DNA from: Echiichthys vipera
Taxonomy: Eukaryota > Chordata > Actinopteri > Perciformes > Trachinidae
Direction: 5' to 3'
Assembly (NCBI GenBank): GCA_963691815.1
Contig: OY829659.1
Location: forward strand, 3,827,012 to 3,891,011
Length of the DNA: 64,000 nucleotides
Shown here one piece after another: positions 10,147 to 22,429 of the stretch. The position numbers and the translations under genes are program-made. How positions within the stretch are numbered: position 1 is the first letter of the stretch; each line of letters begins with the position of its first letter. Under the pieces are notes generated by a model. The model saw only the letters and a list, made by a program, of their open reading frames with translations, ran no database searches and was not told where the DNA came from.

Positions 10147-11115
10147 TTCATGTGTATATAGTCCGTGTCTTCCCCCCTTCATGTGTATATAGTCCGTGTC
10201 TTCCCCTCCCTTCATGTGTATATAGTCCGTGTCTTCCCCCCTTCATGTGTATATAGTCCGTGTCTTCACCCCTTCATGTGTATATAGTCCGTGTCTTCCC
10301 CCCTTCATGTGTATATAGTCCGTGTCTTCCCCTCCCCTCATGTGTATATAGTCCGTGTCTTCCCCCCTTCATGTGTATATAGTCCGTGTCTTCCCCTCCC
10401 TTCATGTGTATATAGTCCGTGTCTTCCCCTCCCCTCATGTGTATATAGTCCGTGTCTTCCCCTCCCCTCATGTGTATATAGTCCGTGTCTTCCCCCCTTC
10501 ATGTGTATATAGTCCGTGTCTTCCCCTCCCTTCATGTGTATATAGTCCGTGTCTTCCCCCCCCTTCATGTGTATATAGTCCGTGTCTTCCCCTCCCTTCA
10601 TGTGTATATAGTCCGTGTCTTCCCCTCCCTTCATGTGTATATAGTCCGTGTCTTCCCCTCCCTTCATGTGTATATAGTCCGTGTCTTCCCCTCCCTTCAT
10701 GTGTATATAGTCCGTGTCTTCCCCTCCCTTCATGTGTATATAGTCCGTGTCTTCCCCTCCCTTCATGTGTATATAGTCCGTGTCTTCCCCCCCCTTCATG
10801 TGTATATAGTCCGTGTCTTCCCCTCCCTTCATGTGTATATAGTCCGTGTCTTCCCCTCCCTTCATGTGTATATAGTCCGTGTCTTCCCCCCTTCATGTGT
10901 ATATAGTCTGTGTCTTCCCCTCCCTTCATGTGTATATAGTCCGTGTCTTCACCCCTTCATGTGTATATAGTCTGTGTCTTCCCCTCCCTTCATGTGTATA
11001 TAGTCCGTGTCTTCACCCCTTCATGTGTATATAGTCTGTGTCTTCCCCTCCCTTCATGTGTATATAGTCCGTGTCTTCCCCTCCCTTCATGTGTATATAG
11101 TCCGTGTCTTCACCC
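10147..11115. repeat. ~31-33 bp minisatellite carrying TATATAG, ~30 units
   Basis: Each unit contains TTCATGTGTATATAGTCCG followed by TGTCTTCCCC and a C-rich spacer of variable length (hence 31-33 bp). I count about 30 TGTATATAG motifs. The array lies wholly inside the LTR. Because unit lengths near 33 bp with no stops keep several frames open, long spurious frames cross it on both strands; none is a gene. Confidence 0.95.
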
Positions 11116-11342
11116 TTGTTCCGTGCCAGATTATTTCGCACCTTGTGTTGAAGGTATCCAGCGTTTTTCCACAGTCTTGTTCGTGCCATTGAGTTCATTG
11201 TTTCCACGTTTTCAGGTGTTTGTATTCCTTGTTTAATTACTTATTTTGTTCACTTTGTTTTTTTGTCATTCCTCCTGTGCGGAGTGATTTTTTGTTTGTG
11301 GCCTTTCTTGCTCTGTGCCAGTCTCTGTTCTTGTTGTCAAGG

Positions 11343-11348
11343 AATAAA
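11343..11348 (+). promoter_or_regulatory. LTR polyadenylation signal AATAAA
   Basis: Canonical hexamer in the 3' part of the solo LTR, at the position expected for the R region in the + orientation. Confidence 0.6.
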
Positions 11349-11406
11349 TTCGGCTTTGATCCGCGAACCTCCGCATCTGAGTCCTCATTCCTGCCTGGGC
11401 CTGACA

Positions 11407-11654
11407 GAGGCCACCAGTCTGAACGTGATAAGGAAGCATCGGGAAGGGCAGATTGTTCCCAAAGTGCTGCAGGGCTCCCTTGAGCCTTTCTACCTTAACG
11501 CCCTCACTGCAGCTCAGTGTCATAGCTCTTTGACTCGAGGACGAAAATTTGGACGGGCAGCAATGTACCATTAGGCCACTTTCTCCTGCTTCACCCGGGG
11601 TGGGACCATGCCTTCCACTGAGGCGGCGGTCAGAGAAGAGAACGGTCTACGTCA
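11407..11654. other. No recognisable feature
   Basis: Unique spacer between the solo LTR and the 203-bp hAT MITE. Confidence 0.4.
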
Positions 11655-11857
11655 CAGGTGTCAAACTGATCCAGTAAAGGGCCGTGTGGCTGCAGGTTTT
11701 CATTCCAACCAATCAAAAACACACCTGGTCCAACAGATCAACCGTGTGAAGACAGTTCAGGTGATTGAAGGAGTCGAGCCAGGTGTGTTCTTGCTTGGTT
11801 GGACTGAAAACCTGCACCCACAGCGGCCCCCTTTACTGGATCACTTTGACACCCCCG
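11655..11857. mobile_element. 203-bp hAT MITE, copy 1
   Basis: A nearly palindromic element: begins CAGGTGTCAAACTGATCC and ends GGATCACTTTGACACCCCCG. The sequence GTCTACGTCA occurs immediately on both sides (11645-11654 and 11858-11867), covering the 8-bp duplication expected of hAT. It has no coding capacity. A second copy of exactly the same length is at 37449-37651. Confidence 0.9.
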
Positions 11858-11867
11858 GTCTACGTCA

Positions 11868-13158
11868 TTGTGGAGCTGAATTGCTTCCAAAGTTGGGAGA
11901 TTTGCGTGATGTTCGAGCCCCGAAAGACACAGAAATGGATAAAGTTCTGAGCATCAAAGACGACACCCGGGCTCGGATTAGACTAAAGAAAGATTTAGTC
12001 TCTATTCTGAGCGCCTCACTGCCAATGTTTGATTGCAAGACTGCAGGAAAAAGTTGCAACCGCATTAACGAATCAATTTCAACAATGTCACATTTTGACG
12101 AAGAACCTGTCTGATGAACTCATCTGCTTCATTTATATTCCTTATTAACACAAAACCACCCCCCCGCCCTTCTTCTTCTTCTTTGTTTTCTCATCAGAAA
12201 CCGCAGATTTACTTCCCGGTTGTCTTTTTCTTCTACTTTGTGTTTATGAGACCATTTCCCTCGTTGGGTCGCGTTGTCTTTTTGCCTCTTTTATCTCGTT
12301 CTGACGTGTTTTTACTGCGCGGACTGAAAAGTTTTGTTTGCTTGTCACATCGCTGTTATTTTGTATTATTCATTCCTTTTCATGTTTGAATCTTTAATGA
12401 GGCTCTTGTTACGTATTTCTCTGCCTTACTTGCTTTCATTGTTTTTTTAAATATATAAAATATGCATATTAAACAGCCACTCAACAGCAAGTAAAACATC
12501 TTTAATGTGTTTGATCTCTTATTGGTGACAGACAGGACCCTTCTGCTTCTGCCGGTTCACTTTGGATACTTAAGGAAAGAAGCCGGCTTCCTCTAAAGGC
12601 TGAAACACGTCTCTCTTTGCATTTTTGATAGGGATGTGTAATCTGGATGTTGGATGTCTTAGATGTGGGAGTTAGCAGCGCCGCTCTGGTCTCGGGTAAT
12701 ATGTTGTCTCCCAAACTCTCCCTTTGTGCCAGCTGCCAAACTGCACCGCTGCATCTTTTAAGAGACCAAAGTGTTTGGAGAACAGCCAAATCTGAGAGCG
12801 GCATTGCTATTTAAAGGGAGAAAAATGAAGGTAGAGAAACCCCAAAGGCGAGTTTAGGGTTTAGAAAGTCTCATCAGTCTCATATATACCTCTATATAAA
12901 ACATCTGAGAATCACTGACTGGATTTATGCTTAACTTCGGACCATAACTGTAAAGTTCTTTCCAGAGGAATGAACGGCACCACAGTTTTATAACACACAT
13001 GAAATAACATGAATGATGACGGACGGGTTAATCCAAATAAAGTTACAGGGCAAACAAATCCTCATTAAAATGTCCTCACAACCTAACTAGGAAACAGTCA
13101 TCAGACCATTGCTTGAGTAGATGTGAAGTTTCATCAAATACTCACCAGTCTTATATAG
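11868..13158. other. No recognisable feature
   Basis: About 1.3 kb, T-rich around 12120-12460, with no repeat family, gene or RNA that I can support. The 168-codon frame starting at 11608 runs through the MITE and has no family motif. Confidence 0.4.
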
Positions 13159-13425
13159 CAGGGGTGTCAAACTCAGGCCCGGGGGCCAAATCTGGCCCAC
13201 AGTGTAGTTATATTTGGCCCCCAATATCATATCAAGGTTCTGTGAGAGCTGGCCCGTGAGTATAAAGCACATCCACGTCTACTTTTCTGTTCACAAACAT
13301 GAGCATCCATGCTACCAGTCTCTGCAGACAAACTGAATCCACCCCTCCCCAAAAACGACCAAAAGAAAGATGGAGGACAGGAGCTTTCAGCAGCGGTGGG
13401 AGGCAGATTATCTGTGTCTGAAGGT
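13159..13425 (+). mobile_element. hAT (Charlie-like) fragment with transposase start
   Basis: Begins CAGGGGTGTCAAACTCAGGC, the terminus of a common vertebrate hAT family related to the element at 875. Near 13360-13428 the + strand decodes as KRKMEDRSFQQRWEADYLCL, the same transposase N-terminal pattern as MAKGKVDDEHRVFQ at 1101. There is no right terminus and no duplication; the element is truncated. Confidence 0.6.
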
Positions 13426-13434
13426 AAAGAGCTG

Positions 13435-13515
13435 TTGGTCTCATCTGCAGGAAACAGTTCCTACCTGCTGCCATCAGACTCTACGACGCTGCACAGCAAC
13501 GCTCAGGGAATAAAC
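13435..13515 (+). mobile_element. LINE ORF C-terminal scrap
   Basis: About 20 codons decoding as RKQFLPAAIRLYDAAQQRSG, which resembles the last residues of several fish LINE polymerase ORFs (FLP.AIRL.N/D). It is too short to place in a clade. Confidence 0.45.
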
Positions 13516-14086
13516 TCTATTCTATTATTGATTTAATCTATTCTATGTTTTGAAGTATATATCATGCTAATTGACCGGCACACGTGGCATTGCTTTGACG
13601 CACAGTTGTATATCTAATAACTCGCCCTGCTGTTGCTGTTGTTGCCAATTAAAAATCTGTTGCAGCGAAGTTGTCACTTTCCAGAGGTCACAGTGTTGTA
13701 GACAGCGAGGTTTTCAATTCACACACAAGCTGTCAAAATCATTTTTAATTACATCGTAATCTTAGCGGAAACAAGTTGTTCGAATCAAAACAATGACAAA
13801 GTATATTTACACACCTGTGTGTGCGCATTTGTCGGATTAGTCACCACCTGCAGCGATCGCTCAACGGGTTTTGACAGCTCAAAAGCTCGGCTAATACTTT
13901 CCCTCCCAAACCTCAAAATGAGACCAAATATCTATCACATCCTCTTACGGGGGGAGGGATTTCCTCATCTGATTCATTTGAGCTTGACATACAGGATCCG
14001 AAGATTCTGTTATGCAGCAATTCCAACAAGACTTTTATGTCCATTTGGTGCATTTTTGTTAACAACACAACACACAGGTAGGTTAC
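13516..14086. other. No recognisable feature
   Basis: Unique-looking AT-rich sequence between repeat fragments. Confidence 0.4.
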
Positions 14087-14765
14087 TCCAGGTAGGGAAT
14101 GAGTCCTGACCCCAAGTGAAGGAGTTCAAGGACCTCGGGATCTTGTTCACGAGTGAGGGGACGATGGAGCGTGAGTTTGGCCGGAGAATCGGAGCAGCGG
14201 GGGCGGTGCTGCAGTCGCTCTACCGCACCATTGTGATGAAAAGAGAGCTGAGGAAGGCAAAGCTCTGGATCTACCCTCAGTCCTGGTTCCTACCCTCACC
14301 TGTGGTCATGAAAGCTGGGTCAGGACCCAAAGAACCAGGTCCAGGTCAGGACCCAAAGAACCAGGTCGCGGGTACAAGCGGCTGAAATGTGTTTCCTCAG
14401 GAGGGGGGCTGGAGTCTCCCTTAGAGAGAGGGGGAGAAGTTCAGCATCCGTGAGGAACTCGGAGTAGAGCCGCTGCTCCTTTGAGTTGAAAGGAGCCAGT
14501 TGAGGTGGTTCAGGATCATCTGGTAAGGATGAACCCTGGGCGCCTCCCTAGGGAGGTGTTCCAGGCACGTCCAGCTGGGAGGAGGCCTCGGGGAAGACCC
14601 AGGACCAGGTGGAGAGATTAGATCTCCACACTGGCCTGGGAACGCCTCGGGATCCCCCAGTTAGAGCTGGTTAATGTGGCCCGGGAAAGGGAAGTTTGGG
14701 GTCCTCTGCTAAAGCTGCTGCCCCCAAGACCCGACCGGGGATAAGAGGCTGAAGATGAGATGAGA
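14087..14765 (+). mobile_element. LINE 3' end, longest copy (copy 2)
   Basis: 5'-truncated non-LTR retrotransposon. The first part decodes as VKEFKDLGILFTSEGTMERE, then FGRRIGAAGAVLQSLYR and MKRELRKAK. This is the conserved segment after the catalytic domain of many animal LINE reverse transcriptases (E.KYLG..FTSDG....I..RI..A..A...L). A frameshift near 14290 moves to GHESWVRTQRTRSRVQAAEM and onwards. It ends with a GATGA simple tail. No YADD motif is included, so the copy is dead. It is the best template for recognising the other four copies. Confidence 0.8.
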
Positions 14766-15713
14766 CATCACACAGCTCTACCTGTGTGCAAAGTGTTTGC
14801 ATGGATTTATGAGATGCTGAATGAGCACAGAGTAACTCCGTCTCGATTGCAGCTGATCCCCAAATTACCTATTTTGTCTCTCCAGCACATAACTCCTCTT
14901 TAAAGAACAATTTAATGGGAATTAATTGCCTTCTCATGAGGACACAGAAGCTGTCCGGAGAGAACACCCATGTTATTGTAATAGTTCATGAGGTAGGCAG
15001 ACATTTTAAAAGGGTATGGCTCCCTGTACTTTCTTTTTGCAAGACGGAGGGGGCGTGATCTCATTAACCTGCCGGGGCCTCAGGGCTCATTCCTCCCCCA
15101 CTCTGTGCTTCCTGTACAGTATCCCTCCGCCAGAGTATAACAAGGCCCTAGGTTTGCCGTGCGGTGATATGATTAAACACAATTAATTTAGGAAGGCCCC
15201 TTGAATGTAAGCACGATATAAACTGACTTAATAAAGATCTGAGAGCGAGATGTTGAAATAAAGCCCTTCTTCAAGATTAGCTAATAAACTAGGACCCACC
15301 TCAAGGTCCTTATCACGTCAGCTGATATCGGGCTCGAGTGGTGCATGTTCCCAAGCACAATAGCAGTTCATCAAATCACCATGCATTAATTGCCGTACAG
15401 TGAATCTGGGGCGTTTGGGGGCCCATAGGGGGTCTGGGGCCACGAGGCAGTTTCTTGCTTCAGGCAGTCGGTCTTCCAGCTTTAGGAGGGGTATGAATAC
15501 ACGAGCATACGGATTTATGAATGTGTTCTCTGACAACACTGCAACGCTGGACCAGTGGGACCCGAGCTTTTCTGGTCTGAGGACCCCCACAGTCCTGTCA
15601 GATGGACTCACGTACCCCCTTCGTTTATAGCCTACTCAATAATCCCCAAATGTACAACTAACACCATTTATACTGTCACTATTAAGGTTTGTTTGGTCAG
15701 CAATCATACTAAC
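14766..15713. other. Unique sequence, CNE-like texture in part
   Basis: About 950 bp without repeats. The 14820-15260 part (AATTAATTGCC, TTCATGAGG and similar AT-rich cores in complex sequence) resembles non-coding conserved sequence, but this is only an impression. Confidence 0.3.
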
Positions 15714-18335
15714 TCTTTAGCTAACTATTTTAACAATTTATCCAATACTTTAGCTAACTATTTTAACCATTTATCCAGTACTGTTAGCTAACTATTTTAA
15801 CCATTATCCAGTACTTTAGCTAACTATTACAACCATTTATCCAGTACTTTAGCTAACTATTTTAACTATTTATCCAGTACTTTAGCTAACTATTTTAACC
15901 ATTTATCCAGTACTTTAGCTAACTATTTTAACCATTTATCCAGTACTTTAGCTAACTATTTTAACCATTTATCCAGTACTGTTAGCTAACTATTTAAACC
16001 ATTTATCCAGTACTTTAGCTAACTATTTTAACCATTTATCAGTACTTTAGCTAACTATTTTAACCATTTATCCAGTACTTTAGCTAACTATTTTAACCAT
16101 TTATCCAGTACTTTAGCTAACTATTTTAACCATTTATCCAGTACTTTAGCTAACTATTTTAACCATTTATCCAGTACTTTAGCTAACTATTTTAACCATT
16201 TATCCAGTACTTTAGCTAACTATTTCAACCATTTATCCAGTACTTTAGCTAACTATTTTAACCATTTATCCAGTACTTTAGCTAACTATTTTAACCATTT
16301 ATCCAGTACTTTAGCTAACTATTTTAACCATTTATCCAGTACTTTAGCTAACTATTTTAACCATTTATCCAGTACTTTAGCTAACTATTTTAACCATTTA
16401 TCCAGTACTTTAGCTAACTATTTTAACCTTTTATCCAGTACTTTAGCTAACTATTTTAACCATTTATCCAGTACTTTAGCTAACTATTTTAACCTTTTAT
16501 CCAGTACTTTAGCTAACTATTTTAACCATTTATCCAGTACTTTAACTAACTATTTTAACCATTTATCCAATACTTTAGCTAACTATTTTAACCATTTATC
16601 CATTACTTTAGCTAACTATTTTAACCATTCATCCAGTACTTTAGCTAACTATTTTAACCATTTATCCAGTACTTTAACTAACTATTTTAACCATTTATCC
16701 AGTACTTTAGCTAACTATTTTAACCATTTATCCAATACTTTAGCTAACTATTTTAACCATTTATCCATTACTTTAGCTAACTATTTTAACCATTCATCCA
16801 GTACTTTAGCTAACTATTTTAACCATTTATCCAGTACTTTAGCTAACTATTTTAACCATTTATCCAGTACTTTAGCTAACTATTTTAACCATTTATCCAG
16901 TACTTTAGCTAACTATTTTAACCATTCATCCAGTACTTTAGCTAACTATTTTAACCATTTATCCAATACTTTAGCTAACTATTTAAACCATTTATCCAGT
17001 ACTTTAGCTAACTATTACAACCATTTATCCAGTACTTTAGCTAACTATTTTAACCATTTATCCAATACTTTAGCTAACTATTTTAACCATTTATCCAGTA
17101 CTTTAGCTAACTATTTTAACCATTTATCCAATACTTTAGCTAACTATTTTAACCATTTATCCAGTACTTTAGCTAACTATTTTAACCATTTATCCAGTAC
17201 TTTAGCTAACTATTTTAACTATTTATCCAATACTTTAGCTAACTACTTTAACCATTTATCCAGTACTTTAGCTAACTATTTTAACCATTTATCCAGTACT
17301 TTAGCTAACTATTTTAACCATTTATCCAGTACTTTAGCTAACTATTTTAACCATTTATCCAGTACTTTAGCTAACTATTTTAACCATTTATCCAGTACTT
17401 TAGCTAACTATTTTAACCATTTATCCAGTACTTTAGCTAACTATTTTAACCATTTATCCATTACTTTAGCTAACTATTTTAACCATTTATCCAATACATT
17501 AGCTAACTATTTTAACCATTTATCCAGTACTTTAGCTAACTATTTTAACCATTTATCCAGTACTTTAGCTAACTATTTTAACTATTTATCCAATACTTTA
17601 GCTAACTATTTTAACCATTTATCCAGTACTTTAGCTAACTATTTTAACCATTTATCCAGTACTTTAGCTAACTATTTTAACCATTTATCCAGTACTTTAG
17701 CTAACTATTTTAACTATTTATCCAATACTTTAGCTAACTATTTTAACCATTTATCCAGTACATTAGCTAACTATTTTAACTATTTATCCAGTACTTTAGC
17801 TAACTATTTTAACCATTTATCCATTACTTTAGCTAACTATTTTAACCATTTATCCAGTACTTTAGCTAACTATTTTAACCATTTATCCAGTACTTTAGCT
17901 AACTATTTTAACCATTTATCCAGTACTTTAGCTAACTATTTTAACTATTTATCCAATACTTTAGCTAACTATTTTAACCATTTATCCAGTACATTAGCTA
18001 ACTATTTTAACTATTTATCCAGTACTTTAGCTAACTATTTTAACCATTTATCCAGTACTTTAGCTAACTATTTTAACCATTTATCCAGTACTTTAGCTAA
18101 CTATTTTAACCATTTATCCAGTACTTTAGCTAACTATTTTAACCATTTATCCAGTACTTTAGCTAACTATTTTAACCATTTATCCAGTACTTTAGCTAAC
18201 TATTTTAACCATTTATCCAATACTTTAGCTAACTATTTTAACCACTTATCCAGTACTTTAGCTAACTATTTTAACCTTTTATCCAGTACTTTAGCTAACT
18301 ATTTTAATTATTGATTCACTACTTTTAGCTAACGG
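15714..18335. repeat. 33-bp minisatellite, ~79 units, 2.6 kb
   Basis: Unit: TACTTTAGCTAACTATTTT then AACCATTTATCCAG (33 bp). The array is highly homogeneous, with recurrent variants (CATCC for TATCC, AATAC or TTAC for GTAC, TTAACTAAC) that reappear at multiples of 33 bp, which points to local block duplication. Each unit carries the 8-bp palindrome TTAGCTAA. Stops in every unit prevent open frames. First and last units are degenerate. Confidence 0.97.
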
Positions 18336-19201
18336 TTAAATGTGTTCTCCCCACTTGCTAACTATAGTTTTCATGAAGTCTTACATGACTGAAACATGCA
18401 GTGTTAAGGTGTTACAGTTGACTTAATGTTAATATGTAGATATATTCGTTGAATAAAATTACAATTTGAGTTGAGCTACTCTACAATCTTTGCATGTAAC
18501 CTTGGCAACTGCAGAAATAACCCCTGAGGTTTAAGCACCCCTGGTTGGGAATGACTAATCTAGACAATGTGATCACACATATAATGAATATTGCACATAT
18601 ACATACTGTAAACAGTACTCCTCTTTAATGATTCAACAATGCAAAATAGGATAAAATGTACCAAAAGCCTCATGTTGAAAAGCGCATGCATTAGGCTTGA
18701 TTTAATATTGTTTGTAGCACCATCTGGATTCCTGTTGAAGCAGCATTCTCTAAATAGGTCATCTTAAAAGTCACAATAACATACAATACACTTTTGTCAG
18801 CAAAACCATACAGCGTCTACACGTTAGCCCTGAAAACATGGTTTAAAATAGAACTGATGAGGCTAAGCTTTGTACCAAACCCATGGCTTTAGCACCTTTG
18901 GGAGCACGCCATGTGTCTAAAGAGTCACCTTACTTCAAATCAGGAAAGTTTGGGTCTTTCTGACTGAGGAGGCTGCGTTGGTGTCACATACACTACTCAT
19001 GCATTGTGTGTTATTGGTAAAATATCGATAAAGGGATGCGGTGAAGTGTGACCAGGAATGTAGAAACACATTTGATTTTATTATTGCAGTTTAAAAAGTG
19101 ATTCTTTTGATTGTAAACAAAATAGATTTTCTTTAATATTAACTTATATGTTTGAGTTAAATATTATTTAACTGAGATTCTAATGCCTATAGAGTTTTGT
19201 T
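18336..19201. other. No recognisable feature
   Basis: Unique AT-rich sequence separating the 33-bp array from the polypurine tract. Confidence 0.4.
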
Positions 19202-19474
19202 GAGAAAGAGAGGGAAAGAGAGCGAGAGAGGAGGGAGAGAGAGATAGAGATGGAGAGAGAGGGAGGGAGAGAGAGAGAGAGAGGAGGGATAGAGAGAGCA
19301 AGAGAGGAGGGAGAGAGAGATAGAGATGGAGAGAGAGGGAGGGAGAGAGAGAGAGAAAGAGAGAGAGGAGGGAGAGAGAGAGGGAGGGAGATAGAGTGAG
19401 AGAGAGAGAGCGAGAGGGAAAGAGAGCGAGAGAGGAGGGAGGGAGAGAGAGAGGGAAAGAGAGCGAGAGGGGGG

Positions 19475-19507
<33 letters not shown>

Positions 19508-19727
19508 GGAGGGAGAGAGAGAGAGAGGAGGAAGAGGGAAAGAGAGCGAGAGAGGAGGGAGGGAGAGAGAGAGCAAGAGAGGAGGGAGAGAGAGATAGAG
19601 ATGGAGAGAGAGGGAGGGAGAGAGAGAGAGAAAGAGAGAGAGGAGGGAGAGAGAGAGGGAGGGAGATAGAGTGAGAGAGAGAGAGCGAGAGAGGGAAAGA
19701 GAGAGAGAGAGAGAGAGAGGAGGGAGA

Positions 19728-19758
<31 letters not shown>

Positions 19759-20148
19759 AGGGAAAGAGAGAGCGAGAGAGAGGGGAGGGAGAGAGAGAGG
19801 GAGAGCGAGAGAGAGAGGAGGGAGGGAGAGAGAGAGGGATGGAGAGAGAGAGAGAGAGAGGGAGAGAGAGAGGAGGGAGAAAGAGAGAGAGGAGGGAGAG
19901 AGAGAGCGAGAGAGGGAGGGAGAGAGAGAGAGAGGAGGGAGAGGGAAAGAGAGCGAGAGAGGAGGAAGGGAGAGAGAGAGGGAGAGAGAGAGGAGGGAGA
20001 AAGAGAGGGAAAGAGAGAGAGAGAGAGAAAGAGAGAGCGAGAGAGAGGGGAGGGAGAGCGAGAGAGAGAGAGGGAGAGCGAGAGAGAGAGGAGGGAGAGA
20101 GAGAGGGAGGGAGATAGAGAGAGAGGGAGAGATAGAGAGGGAGAGAGG
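19202..20148. repeat. Polypurine (GA/GGA)n tract, ~950 bp
   Basis: Almost pure purine on the + strand. It is built from GAGA, GGGA, AAAGAG and AGCGAGAG blocks, with longer blocks recurring (the GATAGAGATGGAGAG block near 19243, 19319 and 19590). The strand bias makes it open in several frames, but these are not genes. Read on the minus strand it is the CT-rich tail of the SINE head at 20160-20235. Confidence 0.95.
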
Positions 20149-20159
20149 TATGACAATAC

Positions 20160-20235
20160 TAAAGTTCCCCATCCAGGAGTCGAACCGTAGGTGTTGCAGT
20201 TATGTGGCTGAGCTCCGAACACTAGGCCACTGTGG
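20160..20235 (-). mobile_element. tRNA-derived SINE head
   Basis: Minus strand carries an A-box-like GTGGCCTAGTG and a perfect B-box GGTTCGACTCC about 33 nt apart, the spacing of an internal pol III promoter. The sequence runs directly into the long CT-rich stretch, so it reads as a SINE whose pyrimidine-rich tail has expanded. I do not call it a functional tRNA gene because no acceptor-stem pairing or credible anticodon arm is visible. Confidence 0.55.
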
Positions 20236-20271
20236 TGAATGAGTTTCTATTCTTCCCTTAATGAACGGCCT

Positions 20272-20935
<664 letters not shown>

Positions 20936-21497
20936 GGGCGCACTCACGCTGTCCTTCCGCACCGCGCCAAAACAGGTTTTTCGGGTCAAGCCTAGCGCGT
21001 TTGACCAGTGTGAGTGCAACCGCTCCGCGCATAACTGCGGCCAGCTTGCCGTCTGAGAGAGGTGGGCTTTTGTAAACCACGTTTGCATGTGTACGAGCAC
21101 GAGGCCTACGGCGGCTCTGAGGTCATTTCCTGTGCGCCTGTTGGGACATATAAAAAAGAAGGAGGGACCATGCGCGGACATTTAAAACAATGGCGGTGAA
21201 AGGTTCACGTTGGTGTGATGCGGAGGTGGAGTGTTTACTGCAGATTTGGTCGATGAAAAGATTCAAAAACAGTCGACAAGACGCACAAAAACTCCGAGGT
21301 CTACGGAAAGATCTGGAAACAAAGCCACGCATCGCCATGACGTCATCAATGCGTGTGACGTGTTACGGCGTGATGACGTATAGGCAGCAAGAAGCATTCT
21401 CCGAGGCCCAGGTAGTGTGAGTACAAACGGGCCTGGAGGGGGGGACAAGGACCCTAAAGCACGGGGCACGGGACGGAGGCACAGTGGGAGTGCGCCC
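20936..21497 (+). mobile_element. HarbSANT copy 4
   Basis: 562 bp, short-tail type. Termini GGGCGCACTCACGCTG and GTGGGAGTGCGCCC; flanks TAA and TTA. ATG at 21190, frame broken by the one-base deletion. Perfect TGACGTCA at 21338-21345. The internal tandem GAGCACGAG motif is reduced to one unit by a deletion. It forms a + / - pair with copy 5. Confidence 0.75.
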
Positions 21498-21564
21498 TTA
21501 AAGAACCCCTGGTATTACATATTACACTACTGACATTCATCATATTTTCATAGAAATCTGATCG

Positions 21565-21743
21565 ATTGATGACTCTAAATCACCCGTAGGTGTGAATGGT
21601 TGTCTGTTTGTCTCTATGTGTCCTGTGATAGACTGGCGTCCTGTCCAGGGTGGACCCCGCCTCACGCCCGATGTCAGCTGGGATCGGCTCCAGCCCCCCG
21701 TGACCCCGACAGGGACAAGAGGCTGAAGATGAATGAATGAATT
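21565..21743 (+). mobile_element. tRNA-headed SINE tail, truncated copy
   Basis: From the ATTGATGACTCTAAATCACC block to a short (ATGA) tail. Same family as 2917-3119; head missing. Confidence 0.75.
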
Positions 21744-22429
21744 TATAAACATACACACACACACTTCCCAGGAAAACCCTGCTGCAGCATTGCAACAATG
21801 ATAGACAGCACTGAAAGACTCTAGAAGCGTAATGTTTGGTTCGGAGGTCGGTCTTCCTGTCACCACTCCTCCCTCACAGTGCTCTGCTCTGTGACATTTT
21901 AAAGTTGTGCAACAAATGTCTTTCACTAAAGCTTCTAAATACACTTCTCCGACGCCGTGGCCCGGGGCAATGCGTCAATATTCTTAACTGTAAATGCCAT
22001 CGGATTCCAATTCCTCCAACATCTGCCTGACCCTTTTCCCCGTGTGCGTGACATTATTGATGGTGTCTGGAAATGCTCACTCCATCACATTAGCCTCCGT
22101 CTGCACATTTGCCTTCTTGCCTGGTTTGTGGTTGATACTGTATTCACACTGAAACCTCAGGAGAATCTCGGCCATTTCATTCGTGGTTATTCGGAAGGGG
22201 AAAATAGAGGCGGATCATGTGTTTGGCGACCGCGGAGCGTTATCCTGACAGCCCTGTATGTTGATGCATGACGTGCAGGTTTGTTCCTGTTAACTCCACT
22301 GGCTGTCACGTAGTCCTCGCTCATATGGAGTTTAGTCAAATAGCCGACTGATCAAACCGATGTAGGCTATTCAAAGATGACGGCTAAGGTGATATTTTAT
22401 AATTAAATATATGACACATCCAAGTTTAA
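21744..22429. other. Spacer between HarbSANT copies 4 and 5
   Basis: No feature recognised apart from a short (AC) run near 21754. Confidence 0.4.

Larger units (their letters stand above)
9981..11406 (+). mobile_element. Solo LTR with amplified promoter segment
   Basis: Begins TGTCACGCCG and ends GCCTGACA, giving the TG...CA ends with 5-bp inverted TGTCA/TGACA. Flanking 5-mers are GAGGT and GAGGC, a likely 5-bp duplication with one mismatch. A polyadenylation motif AATAAA lies at 11343-11348, about 60 bases from the end, as expected of an LTR. There is no primer-binding site or coding region after 11406 and no polypurine tract before 9981, so it is a solo LTR left by recombination. Its 1.4-kb length is largely due to the internal ~32-bp tandem array. 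A Gypsy-like origin is likely but not proven. Confidence 0.7.

Noticed and set aside
10274..11207. Minus-strand frames reading M-K-G-G-E-D-T-D-Y-I-H repeats
   Set aside because: Translation of the ~32-33 bp LTR minisatellite on both strands and in several phases.
9981..11406. Full-length LTR retrotransposon
   Set aside because: No second LTR, primer-binding site, polypurine tract or pol motifs next to it; only a solo LTR is supported.
15714..18335. CRISPR-like regular array of 33-bp repeats
   Set aside because: Units are directly adjacent with no spacers, and the genome is eukaryotic; it is a minisatellite.
19164..20222. 352-codon Ser/Leu/Pro frame and opposing Arg/Glu frames
   Set aside because: Product of the polypurine/polypyrimidine tract.
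20160..20235. Functional tRNA gene on the minus strand
   Set aside because: A- and B-boxes are present but no acceptor-stem pairing or coherent anticodon arm; better explained as a SINE head.
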